Below, one piece after another: positions 48,845 to 56,353 of a DNA stretch of 64,000 nt. The stretch's first letter is position 1; each line of letters begins with the position of its first letter. The translations under genes were made by a program, and so were the position numbers. The stretch is taken from NCBI GenBank assembly GCA_934589145.1, contig CAKTNW010000007.1, positions 17,692 through 81,691 of the forward strand, in the 5' to 3' direction. This DNA is from an uncultured Oscillospiraceae bacterium (GTDB taxonomy: Bacteria > Bacillota > Clostridia > Oscillospirales > Oscillospiraceae). The notes under the pieces were generated by a model. It saw only the letters and a list, made by a program, of their open reading frames with translations. It had not been told where the DNA came from and ran no database searches.

Positions 48845-48911
48845 GTTCGTTCCCTCCGGCAGAAATGGTATAAAAACGACAAATCGTCCAAATTTGAATA
48901 CTATATATTGT

Positions 48912-48940
48912 ATTATATTGCTTATCTGGCCGCAGGTCAA
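48912..48940 (-). promoter_or_regulatory. Sigma-A promoter of ftsZ
   Basis: On the minus strand TTGACC and TATAAT are separated by 17 bases, in the 161-base gap between ftsQ and ftsZ. Confidence 0.8.
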
Positions 48941-49005
48941 GTGCAATCGGACTTTTTTCAAAAAAAGTTCATGACCGCTGACAAAAAGTGCGGCGAAAGG
49001 ACATT

Positions 49006-49761
49006 TTAACCGGGGATAAAGCTGGCCTTGCCCTCCTGAGTCATGTCGATGGCGCCCTTTTCGTTGATCTCCAGCCGCTCCACCACCGCCAGCAGATAGT
49101 CCAGCTTATAGTCGAAGTCGGCGTCCCAGCGGAAGGTCACGTCGAACCGGTCCAGATACCGCATCACCACCGAGGCGCTGTCGCTCAGGTCGATGGTATG
49201 CACGTCGGAGAGCATGCTCTTGTCCCGCAGCAGGCCCAGCAGCGTCAGCAGAAGCTGGGCGGCGGGCTGCTCCTCCTCCGGCACCTGGATGGCGGTGCCC
49301 ACCTGGGGCTCCAGCAGGCTCAGACCCTTCACCAGGGCGTACTGCTTGCCGTCGCCGGTCTTCTGATCCACGATCTTGCCGTCGCCGGACAGCAGCCACA
49401 GCTTGCCGTCCTGGGACACGGCGGCGGGGGCGGTACACTCCGTCACCGTTACCACCAGCGTGCTGGGAAGCTGACGGCTGATGCGCACCGTCTCCACATA
49501 GGGCAGGGCGGCGGTGATCTGCTCCGACGCCTTGTATTTGTTCAGGAAGAACATGTTGTCCCCCACCTGGATGCCGCCCGCCTCGGCGATCTGCTGGGGC
49601 GTATAGCGGCTGTTGCCAGTGACGGTGACGGTCTCCACCTTGAAGAACAGGGCCAGCGCCACGGCGATGGCGCCGCAGATGGCCGCAAAGACCAGGATCT
49701 TATACAAAAACGAGAAGCGTCCCTGACGCCGTTTGCGGTTATAGCGGTTCCGTCTGGCCAT
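49006..49761 (-). CDS. ftsQ: Cell division protein FtsQ/DivIB
   Basis: A 251-residue bitopic division protein. The N-terminus is basic ([15 protein letters not shown]), followed by one membrane segment ([21 protein letters not shown], about 20-40) and an extracytoplasmic POTRA domain (about 45-115: [21 protein letters not shown], then [21 protein letters not shown]). The rest (about 115-250) is a beta domain, as in DivIB. It bridges FtsL and the septal synthases. It lies 12 bases after murA in the same direction. Gene order identifies it as the ftsQ/divIB position of the cluster. Confidence 0.9.
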   Translation of the reverse strand: MARRNRYNRKRRQGRFSFLYKILVFAAICGAIAVALALFFKVETVTVTGNSRYTPQQIAEAGGIQVGDNMFFLNKYKASEQITAALPYVETVRISRQLPSTLVVTVTECTAPAAVSQDGKLWLLSGDGKIVDQKTGDGKQYALVKGLSLLEPQVGTAIQVPEEEQPAAQLLLTLLGLLRDKSMLSDVHTIDLSDSASVVMRYLDRFDVTFRWDADFDYKLDYLLAVVERLEINEKGAIDMTQEGKASFIPG

Positions 49762-49773
49762 AGTGTATCCTTT

Positions 49774-51039
49774 CTATATCTCTGACCCCTCCACGGCGGC
49801 GATGTCCGCGCCGAGAGACCGCAGGTCTCCCGCCAGATCCTCATACCCCCGTTGGATGTGGTGAATGTCGTGTAGTTGTGTGGTGCCACGGGCCTGCAGC
49901 GCGGCGATGGCCAGGGCGGCCCCGCCCCGCAGATCGGTGGCGTGTACGGCGGCGCCATGCAGCTCCGGCACGCCGTAGACCACGGCCACCCGGCCCTCCA
50001 GCCGGACGTCCGCCCCAAGGCGGGCCAGCTCCGGCACATGGCGGTAGCGGCTGTCGAACATGTTCTCCACGAACATGGACGCCCCCTCCGATCGCAGCAG
50101 CGCCGCCATCAGCAGCGCCTGGGCATCGGTGGGGAAGCCGGGATAGGGCGAGGTGCGCACCGGCGGAACGGCCCGCAGGTGTCCGCTGCTCTCCAGGGTG
50201 ATGGCGTCGGCCTCGCATTGCAGGGCACAGCCCGCCTGCCGCAGCGCTGTGGTGACGGTGGCAAGATGGCGGTAGTCCACGCCGGACACGGTGATCCGCC
50301 CGCCGGCGGCGGCCGCCGCGCACAGGTATGTAGCCGCCGCGATCCGGTCGCCGATGCACCGGTGGGTGCAGCCGTGATGGGCGCCGCCGCCCTGTACGGT
50401 GATGGTGGAGGCGCCCGCCCCGTGGACGGAGAACCCCAGCTTCCGCAGGAAATCCTGTAAGTCCACGATCTCCGGCTCACGGGCCGCGTTGGAGATGACG
50501 GTGGTGCCCTCCGCGCCGCAGGCGGCCAGGATGGCGTTTTCCGTGGCGCCCACGCTGGGCAGCGTCAGCAGGATATCCGCCCCCTTCAGACGGGGCGCGG
50601 CGCACAGCAGGCTGCCGCCGATCTCGCTGATGTCCGCACCCAGCGCCCGCAGGGCGGTCAGGTGCAGGTCGATGGGCCGCGGGCCCAGCTCACACCCGCC
50701 GGGATAGGACAGCTCCGCCCGGCCGCAGCGGCTGAGGATGGCCCCCAGGAAGATGACGGAGGAGCGCATCCGCCGCATCAGCGCCTCGGGAATGTCCCAG
50801 CGGGTGATGCGGGTGGTGTCCACCACCAGGTCATTGTCCTCCCACCGGGCCTGGCAGCCCAGATGCCGCAGGATGTCCGCCGCCGCCTCCACATCGCTGA
50901 GCCGGGGACAGTCCGCGATGCGGCACACGTCCTCCGCCAGCACGGCGGCGGCCAGAACGGGCAGCACGCTGTTCTTGGCCCGCTGCACCGTGATACGGCC
51001 GCTGAGAGGGCGGCCTCCCTCGATCCTCAGATAAGACAT
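49774..51039 (-). CDS. murA: UDP-N-acetylglucosamine 1-carboxyvinyltransferase
   Basis: A 421-residue EPSP-synthase-fold enzyme that transfers enolpyruvate to UDP-GlcNAc, the first committed step of peptidoglycan synthesis. GGRPLSGRITVQRAKNSVLP (about 8-27) holds the conserved Lys-Asn pair, and PGGCELGPRPIDLHL (about 113-127) contains the active-site Cys whose alkylation gives fosfomycin sensitivity. Late FPTDAQALLMAALL (about 301-314) and NMFDSRYRHVPELARLG (about 324-340) are also family blocks. The Cys is intact, so fosfomycin should bind. The ATG at 51039 has AAAGGCGGAGCG upstream. It lies between murG and ftsQ in the cluster. Confidence 0.95.
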   Translation of the reverse strand: MSYLRIEGGRPLSGRITVQRAKNSVLPVLAAAVLAEDVCRIADCPRLSDVEAAADILRHLGCQARWEDNDLVVDTTRITRWDIPEALMRRMRSSVIFLGAILSRCGRAELSYPGGCELGPRPIDLHLTALRALGADISEIGGSLLCAAPRLKGADILLTLPSVGATENAILAACGAEGTTVISNAAREPEIVDLQDFLRKLGFSVHGAGASTITVQGGGAHHGCTHRCIGDRIAAATYLCAAAAAGGRITVSGVDYRHLATVTTALRQAGCALQCEADAITLESSGHLRAVPPVRTSPYPGFPTDAQALLMAALLRSEGASMFVENMFDSRYRHVPELARLGADVRLEGRVAVVYGVPELHGAAVHATDLRGGAALAIAALQARGTTQLHDIHHIQRGYEDLAGDLRSLGADIAAVEGSEI

Positions 51040-51095
51040 ATCGCTCCGCCTTTCCAATGGTTTTACCCATCCTATGCAAGGCGCAGCTTGCCCCG

Positions 51096-52208
51096 TTACA
51101 GCAGGGCCATCAGGGCCTGATAAATGCGTTCGGTGGCGTCGGGGATGCCCAGCTCCCGCATACCGGCGGCCATGGCCCGGCGCTTTTCCGGGCTGCGGAG
51201 GATGGCGGCGGTCTCGTCAAACAGCGCCTGACCGGTGGCCTGCTCCTCCGTCAGCACCACGGCGCCGCCGTGGCTCTCCAGCATCCGGGCGTTCTTCTCC
51301 TGGTGGTTGGCCACCACATAGGGGGAGGGCACCAGGATGGCCGGCATGCCCAGGGCCGTCACCTCGCTGAGGGTGCTGGCTCCGGCGCGGCTGATCACCA
51401 GGTCGGCGGCGGCCATCACCACCGCCATGTCGTAGATGTACTGCCGGGCGTCCAGCATGGGGCTGCTGAGCCCCTGGGCCTCCAGCTCCGATGACAGGTG
51501 GGGCCAGTCGCTCTTGCCCGCGGCGTGGATGTGGTGGAAGGGGAAGCCCGCCTCCCGCTCCAGCCGGAAGAAGTCCAGCATCCGCTGGTTCATGGTGGAC
51601 GCGCCCAGGCTGCCCCAGAAGGAGGCCACCAGGGGCTTATCGTCGGTATAGCCCAGCCTCTGCCGGGCCTGCTCCTTCGTCAGCTCGAAGAAATCGCCCC
51701 GCACCGGCGTACCGGTGACCGCCACCTTGTCGGGGTGCTTATAGTGGCGGCGGCAGTCCTCGAACCCCACCATCACGCAGTCCACGCAGCCCTCCAGCAG
51801 CTTGGTGGTCAGGCCGGGGATCATGTTGGACTCGTGCACGGCGGTGGGGATGCGGCGGCGTGCCGCGGCCTTGACGGCGGGATAGCTGGCATAGCCGCCG
51901 GTGCCTACCACCAGGTCGGGCTTGAAATCCCGGATGATGGCGTCCGCCTCACGGCGGGAGGTCACCAGCGTTCTGGCGGTCTTGAAGTTGTGCCGCAGGC
52001 CCTCCGGGGACAGGGACCGGCGGAAGTTGCTGACCTCCACGGCGGCAAAGTCATAGCCCGCCTTTTCCACCAGGCCCCGCTCCATGCCGTTGGGGGTGCC
52101 CACGAACAGCACCTTCGCGGCGGGGTCCTTCTGCTGGAAATACCGGGCCAGCGCCAGGGCCGGATTCACATGTCCGGCGGTGCCGCCGCAGGTAAAGATC
52201 ACATTCAT
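51096..52208 (-). CDS. murG: Lipid II-forming GlcNAc transferase MurG
   Basis: A 370-residue GT-B glycosyltransferase that adds GlcNAc to lipid I to make lipid II on the inner face of the membrane. The N-terminal domain has the glycine-rich loop TCGGTAGHVNPALALARYF (about 6-24), the hydrophobic patch region, and HESNMIPGLTTKLL (about 126-139). The C-terminal domain has the UDP-GlcNAc signature SRAGASTLSEVTALGMPAIL (about 258-277) and VPSPYVVANHQEKNA (about 278-292). Length fits. AAGGAG precedes the ATG, 16 bases after ftsW's stop. Confidence 0.95.
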   Translation of the reverse strand: MNVIFTCGGTAGHVNPALALARYFQQKDPAAKVLFVGTPNGMERGLVEKAGYDFAAVEVSNFRRSLSPEGLRHNFKTARTLVTSRREADAIIRDFKPDLVVGTGGYASYPAVKAAARRRIPTAVHESNMIPGLTTKLLEGCVDCVMVGFEDCRRHYKHPDKVAVTGTPVRGDFFELTKEQARQRLGYTDDKPLVASFWGSLGASTMNQRMLDFFRLEREAGFPFHHIHAAGKSDWPHLSSELEAQGLSSPMLDARQYIYDMAVVMAAADLVISRAGASTLSEVTALGMPAILVPSPYVVANHQEKNARMLESHGGAVVLTEEQATGQALFDETAAILRSPEKRRAMAAGMRELGIPDATERIYQALMALL

Positions 52209-52224
52209 GGTAAGTACGCTCCTT

Positions 52225-53451
52225 TTATCCGTTCCGCGGCGCCGGGATCTGGCGGGAAACGCTCAGTACGATGCCCATTTCCACCAACTGCAGCACCAGC
52301 GCGGTGCCGCCGTAGCTGAAGAAGGGCAGGGAGATGCCGGTGGCCGGGACAAGGCCGGAGACCACCGCGATGTTCAGAAACACCTGCAGGCCCAGATGGG
52401 TCATGACGCCCACCACCAGCAGCGTGCCGAACCGGTCACGGGCGTGAAGGGCGATCCAGAAGCCGCGCAGCAGCAGCATGGCGAAGATCAGCATGATGAT
52501 GGCGGCGCCCACCAGGCCCAGCTCCTCGCACACCACGGCGAAGATGAAGTCGTTGTGCTCCTCCGGCAGGTACAGGAACTTCTGCATGCCCTTGCCCAGG
52601 CCCTTGCCCAGCAATCCGCCGGAGCCGATGGCGATCAGGCTCTGCACCATCTGATAGCCGTCCTTGCTGGTGTCCAGCCAGGGGTCGTGCCACATGGCGA
52701 TACGGCTGGCGCCGTAGGAGATGACGCCGCCCTCCACCAGCTTGACGAACAGCACCGCCAGGGCGGCCACGCCGCCCAGACCCACGCCGATGAGCCAGGC
52801 GGGCATACCGCCCACGGCCATCATCACCGCGCCGGTGCCCACGATCAGAAGCGTGCCGGACAGATGGGGCTCCAGCATCATCAGCAGGGAGATCACGCCC
52901 AGGATCACGGCGTAGGGCAGGATGCCCTCCCGCCATTGCAGCATTTTCTCCCTCTTTTTCGAGATGCTGTCGGCAAAGTAGACGATGACCGCCAGCTTGG
53001 CGATCTCAGAGGGCTGGAAGGTGAACACACCGTCGATGCCCAGCCAGCGGGTGGCGTTGTTGTGGGTGATGCCCACATGGGGGACCAGCACCAGGATCAG
53101 CAGAAAGACGGAGAAGATCAGCAGCATGCGGGCCGCGCCGCGCCAGCGCTGATAGTTGACCTTGGCCACCACGAACATGGCGGCGAGGCCCAGTATGGCG
53201 AAGATGCCCTGCCGCTTCAGATAGAAGGTAGGACTGCCGGATTCGTAATAGGCGGAGGGGAAGCTGGCGGAGAACAGCATCACAAGGCCGATGGCCGTCA
53301 GCAGCAGGGTCAGCAGCAGGAAGGGAACGTCCATCCGTCCGCCCTTGGCGGCCAGGATATGCCGGCGCTCCACGGCCTTGCGGCGCATTTTTTCCGCGTG
53401 CTTCACCGGCGGCTGCTGGGAATGCTGGGGTCGCTGAGGTCGCTGGGGCAT
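52225..53451 (-). CDS. ftsW: SEDS-family glycosyltransferase FtsW/SpoVE
   Basis: A 408-residue membrane protein of the SEDS family that polymerises lipid II together with a class b PBP. After a basic N-terminal region (HAEKMRRKAVERRH) about ten membrane segments follow. Family landmarks are FTFQPSEIAKLAVIVYFADS (about 150-169, FQPSE), the long extracellular loop GSGGLLGKGLGKGMQKFLYLP (near 276-296, with G-L-G-K-G), EEHNDFIFAVVCEELGLVGA (about 297-316) and FFSYGGTALVLQLVEMGIVL. A SpoVE role in sporulation is possible, since the neighbouring PBP is SpoVD-like. GGAGG precedes the ATG. A 266-base repeat region separates it from mraY. Confidence 0.94.
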   Translation of the reverse strand: MPQRPQRPQHSQQPPVKHAEKMRRKAVERRHILAAKGGRMDVPFLLLTLLLTAIGLVMLFSASFPSAYYESGSPTFYLKRQGIFAILGLAAMFVVAKVNYQRWRGAARMLLIFSVFLLILVLVPHVGITHNNATRWLGIDGVFTFQPSEIAKLAVIVYFADSISKKREKMLQWREGILPYAVILGVISLLMMLEPHLSGTLLIVGTGAVMMAVGGMPAWLIGVGLGGVAALAVLFVKLVEGGVISYGASRIAMWHDPWLDTSKDGYQMVQSLIAIGSGGLLGKGLGKGMQKFLYLPEEHNDFIFAVVCEELGLVGAAIIMLIFAMLLLRGFWIALHARDRFGTLLVVGVMTHLGLQVFLNIAVVSGLVPATGISLPFFSYGGTALVLQLVEMGIVLSVSRQIPAPRNG

Positions 53452-53500
53452 ATGGCGTTCCTCCTTTCTGTGATATAGGCAAGGGTACGTTGGTTGGTTT

Positions 53501-53545
53501 CGTAGGGGCGGGGTGACCTCACCCCGCCGCCGTTATGCGAATGGG
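53501..53545. repeat. Palindromic intergenic repeat, GGGGTG core
   Basis: CGTAGGGGCGGGGTGACC pairs with CTCACCCCGCCGCCG, as in the 11460 and 11563 copies. It begins a direct duplication: GGGTACGTTGGTTGG precedes both this copy and the next. Confidence 0.75.
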
Positions 53546-53560
53546 TACGTTGGTTGGTTT

Positions 53561-53640
53561 CGTAGGGGCGGACGACTCTGTCCGCCCTGACGATGGCGAT
53601 GGGATTTCCGATAGGGCCGATGTGGGCATCGGCCCCTACG
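53561..53640. repeat. Palindromic intergenic repeat, composite copy
   Basis: CGTAGGGGCGGAC with GTCCGCCCTG at the left, and GGGCCGATGTGGGC with GCATCGGCCCCTACG at the right: an outer TAGGGGC/GCCCCTA inverted pair, like the composite 11460 copy. It occupies the gap between mraY and ftsW, where other bacteria have murD. Confidence 0.75.
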
Positions 53641-53717
53641 ACGGACTATCGACAGCGCGGCGCGTCGGCCGCAATCCCCATTGGCAATGAAATCGTCAGA
53701 CTTTTCGCCAGGAGTTT

Positions 53718-54743
53718 TTACATTGCCAGGAATCTTCCGTTCACCGCCACGACGGCCAGCAGGCAGAAGAGCAGGCTCACGGTGGCGAACACCGCCACCA
53801 CCTTCTTCTCGCTCCAGCCGCACATCTCGAAATGGTGGTGCAGGGGCGCCATCTTGAACACCCGCTTGCCGTGGGTCAGCTTGAAATAGCCCACCTGGAT
53901 GATGTCGGACAGCGTCTCGCAGATGTAGACGAAGCCCACCAGGATCAGCACCAGCGGCATGTCATAGGCGAAGGCCAGCGCCGCCACCGCGCCGCCCAGA
54001 AACAGGGATCCGGTGTCGCCCATGAACACCTTGGCGGGATAGTGGTTATACAGCAGGAAGCCTACCAGGCCGCCGAACAGGGCGGCGCTGAAGATGCTGA
54101 GCTGGGTGTAATACACGGGGATGGCCGCCAGCACCAGGTACTGGGGCATATAGCCGCAGCCCTCCCAGGTGAAGAAGGCCGCCACCGGCAGCGTCACGCT
54201 GCTGGACAGGCCGTCGATACCGTCGGTGATGTTGACGGCGTTGACAGTGCCCACGATGACGAAGGCGGCGAACACCAGATACACGCCCCAGCTTAACACA
54301 ACATAGGTGTTGAAAAAGGGAATATACAGGTTGGGGCTCAGCATGCCCTCATAGCGCATCAGGCACAGGAAGGCTACCGCCGCCGCCAACTGCAGCACGA
54401 ACTTCTGAGGCGCGGTCAGGCCGGTGTTCTGGTGGTGCTTCACCTTCTGATAGTCGTCGATATAGCCGATGCCGCCGAACACCAGGGCGAACAAGTACAC
54501 ATACAGGTGCTGGAAGCTGCCCTCCAGCATGCCCTGCCAGCCGCAGATGACGATGGCCACGCCGATGCCGATGATGAACATCAGTCCGCCCATGGTGGGG
54601 GTGCCCTGTTTGGTCATGTGCCACTTGGGGCCGATCTCCTTGATGCTCTGGCCCGCCTTCAGGCGGACGAGGGCGGGGATGAGAAACTTACCCACCACGG
54701 CGGTGACAACGAAGCTGACGATGGCAGCCAAGATAATTTCCAT
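53718..54743 (-). CDS. mraY: Phospho-N-acetylmuramoyl-pentapeptide transferase
   Basis: A 341-residue membrane enzyme that makes lipid I from UDP-MurNAc-pentapeptide and undecaprenyl phosphate. About ten membrane segments. The conserved blocks are GPKWHMTKQGTPTMGGLMF (about 38-56), the metal-binding FGGIGYIDDYQKVKHHQNTG (about 90-109, D-D pair), VNAVNITDGIDGLSSSVTLP (about 166-185) and FMGDTGSLFLGG (about 240-251) with late APLHHHFEMCGWSEKKV (about 300-316). Length is typical. It lies 42 bases after murE; murF is not between them. Confidence 0.96.
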   Translation of the reverse strand: MEIILAAIVSFVVTAVVGKFLIPALVRLKAGQSIKEIGPKWHMTKQGTPTMGGLMFIIGIGVAIVICGWQGMLEGSFQHLYVYLFALVFGGIGYIDDYQKVKHHQNTGLTAPQKFVLQLAAAVAFLCLMRYEGMLSPNLYIPFFNTYVVLSWGVYLVFAAFVIVGTVNAVNITDGIDGLSSSVTLPVAAFFTWEGCGYMPQYLVLAAIPVYYTQLSIFSAALFGGLVGFLLYNHYPAKVFMGDTGSLFLGGAVAALAFAYDMPLVLILVGFVYICETLSDIIQVGYFKLTHGKRVFKMAPLHHHFEMCGWSEKKVVAVFATVSLLFCLLAVVAVNGRFLAM

Positions 54744-54785
54744 GTGAACGACTCTCTTTCTGTTTGGCCCCGCAGGGCTCTTTCG

Positions 54786-56231
54786 TTATTGCATTTCCTT
54801 CAGATGCTGGGCCACGATGACCCGCTCATCCATGGGGAAGTGCTGGTGGTTGATCTCCTGATAGTCCTCGTGGCCCTTGCCCGCCAGCACGATCACATCG
54901 CCGGGCTGGGCGTGATCCATGGCGTAGTGGATGGCCTTCACCCGATCCGGCTCCACGGCATAGGCGGTGCAGCCCTTCATGCCCGCCAGGATGTCGTCGA
55001 TGATGGCCATGGGCTCCTCTGTCCGGGGATTGTCGGAGGTGACGATGGTGAAATCCGCCAGCCGCGCTGCGATCTCGCCCATGACGGGGCGCTTGGTGCG
55101 GTCGCGGTCGCCGCCGCAGCCGAACACCACCACAGTGCGGCCCTTGGCAAAGCCCCGCACCGACGATAAAACGTTTTCCAGCGCGTCGGGCTTGTGGGCG
55201 TAGTCGTTGAGGATGGTGAAGCTCTTCCCCGGCGTGGGGATGATCTCCATGCGGCCCTTCACGCCGTGGTTCTTCGCCAGTGCGTCGGCGCACTCGGCGA
55301 TGGGCACGCCCAGGTTCCAGCAGGCGGCGATGGCGTCCAGGGTGTTGTACACGGTGAAGATGGCGGGGATGCCCACATGGACGTGGGCCCACTCGGTGTC
55401 CGCCTCGGCGTCGTAGTCCACGCTGCCGGCGTGGAGCTGGATGCTCTTGGCGGCCAGGTCTGCCTCGCCCTTGGCGCTGTAGCTGAAGGTGCGGCAGGGG
55501 CAGTGGGCCAGCATCCGCTGGTGCCACGGATCGTCGGCGTTATAGATGGCCACGTCGCAGCGGTCAAAGAGGATGGCCTTGGCGTCGCAGTATTCCTCCA
55601 TGGTGTGGTGGAAGTCCAGGTGATCCTGGCTGAGGTTGGTGAAGATGCCCACGGCGAAGCGGATGCCGTATACCCGGTCCAGAGCCAGCGCGTGGGAGGA
55701 GACCTCCATCACCACATGGGTGCAGCCCGCGTCGGACATCTGGCGGAACAGCTTCTGCAGCTCGAAGGATTCGGGGGTGGTGCGCTCGGTGTGCAGCACC
55801 TGGTCACCGATCATGTTCTGGATGGTGCCCACCAGACCCACCTTGGCCCCGGCCTTCTGCTCCAGGATGCTCTTGATGAGATAGGTGGAGGTGGTCTTGC
55901 CGCTGGTGCCGGTAACGCCGATCATGGTCATCTCGCGGGCGGGATGGTCGAACCAGTTGGCGGCCATCAGCGCCAGCGCCTTGCGGGAGCTTTCTACCTG
56001 CACATAGGGGATATCCCCCTCCGGCGCGCGCTCACACACCACGCACACGGCGCCCTTTTCCGCCGCCATGGGGATGAACCGGTGGCCGTCCACCGCCTCG
56101 CCGCTGATGGCCACGAACACGTCGCCCGGCGCGGTGGTGCGGGAGTCATAGCTGACGCCGGTGATCTCCTGCGCCATATCAGCGGTGGCGGAGAGCACCT
56201 CAAGGCCCTTCAATATGTCGTTCAATTTCAT
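54786..56231 (-). CDS. murE: UDP-MurNAc-tripeptide ligase
   Basis: A 481-residue Mur ligase adding the third stem amino acid to UDP-MurNAc-dipeptide with ATP. The uridine-binding N-domain (GVSYDSRTTAPGDVFVAISG, about 26-45) is followed by the ATP loop GVTGTSGKTTSTYLIKSIL (about 108-126), the central region with TNLSQDHLDFH (about 196-206), and the C-domain, DNPRTEEPMAIIDDILAG (about 405-422). The DNPRxE motif is associated with meso-diaminopimelate-specific MurE, so the wall is probably DAP type. The start follows AAGGAGACG. The cluster continues with mraY. Confidence 0.95.
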   Translation of the reverse strand: MKLNDILKGLEVLSATADMAQEITGVSYDSRTTAPGDVFVAISGEAVDGHRFIPMAAEKGAVCVVCERAPEGDIPYVQVESSRKALALMAANWFDHPAREMTMIGVTGTSGKTTSTYLIKSILEQKAGAKVGLVGTIQNMIGDQVLHTERTTPESFELQKLFRQMSDAGCTHVVMEVSSHALALDRVYGIRFAVGIFTNLSQDHLDFHHTMEEYCDAKAILFDRCDVAIYNADDPWHQRMLAHCPCRTFSYSAKGEADLAAKSIQLHAGSVDYDAEADTEWAHVHVGIPAIFTVYNTLDAIAACWNLGVPIAECADALAKNHGVKGRMEIIPTPGKSFTILNDYAHKPDALENVLSSVRGFAKGRTVVVFGCGGDRDRTKRPVMGEIAARLADFTIVTSDNPRTEEPMAIIDDILAGMKGCTAYAVEPDRVKAIHYAMDHAQPGDVIVLAGKGHEDYQEINHQHFPMDERVIVAQHLKEMQ

Positions 56232-56353
56232 ATGATCGTCTCCTTATCCCTTCGGTTTTGGGGCGGCATGCCGCGCCACCGTCCAGTATAACAGGCAGAA
56301 ACTGCACGGAAAAGACCGATAAATGCCGATTTACCGGGCAAAAACTGCGGTGA

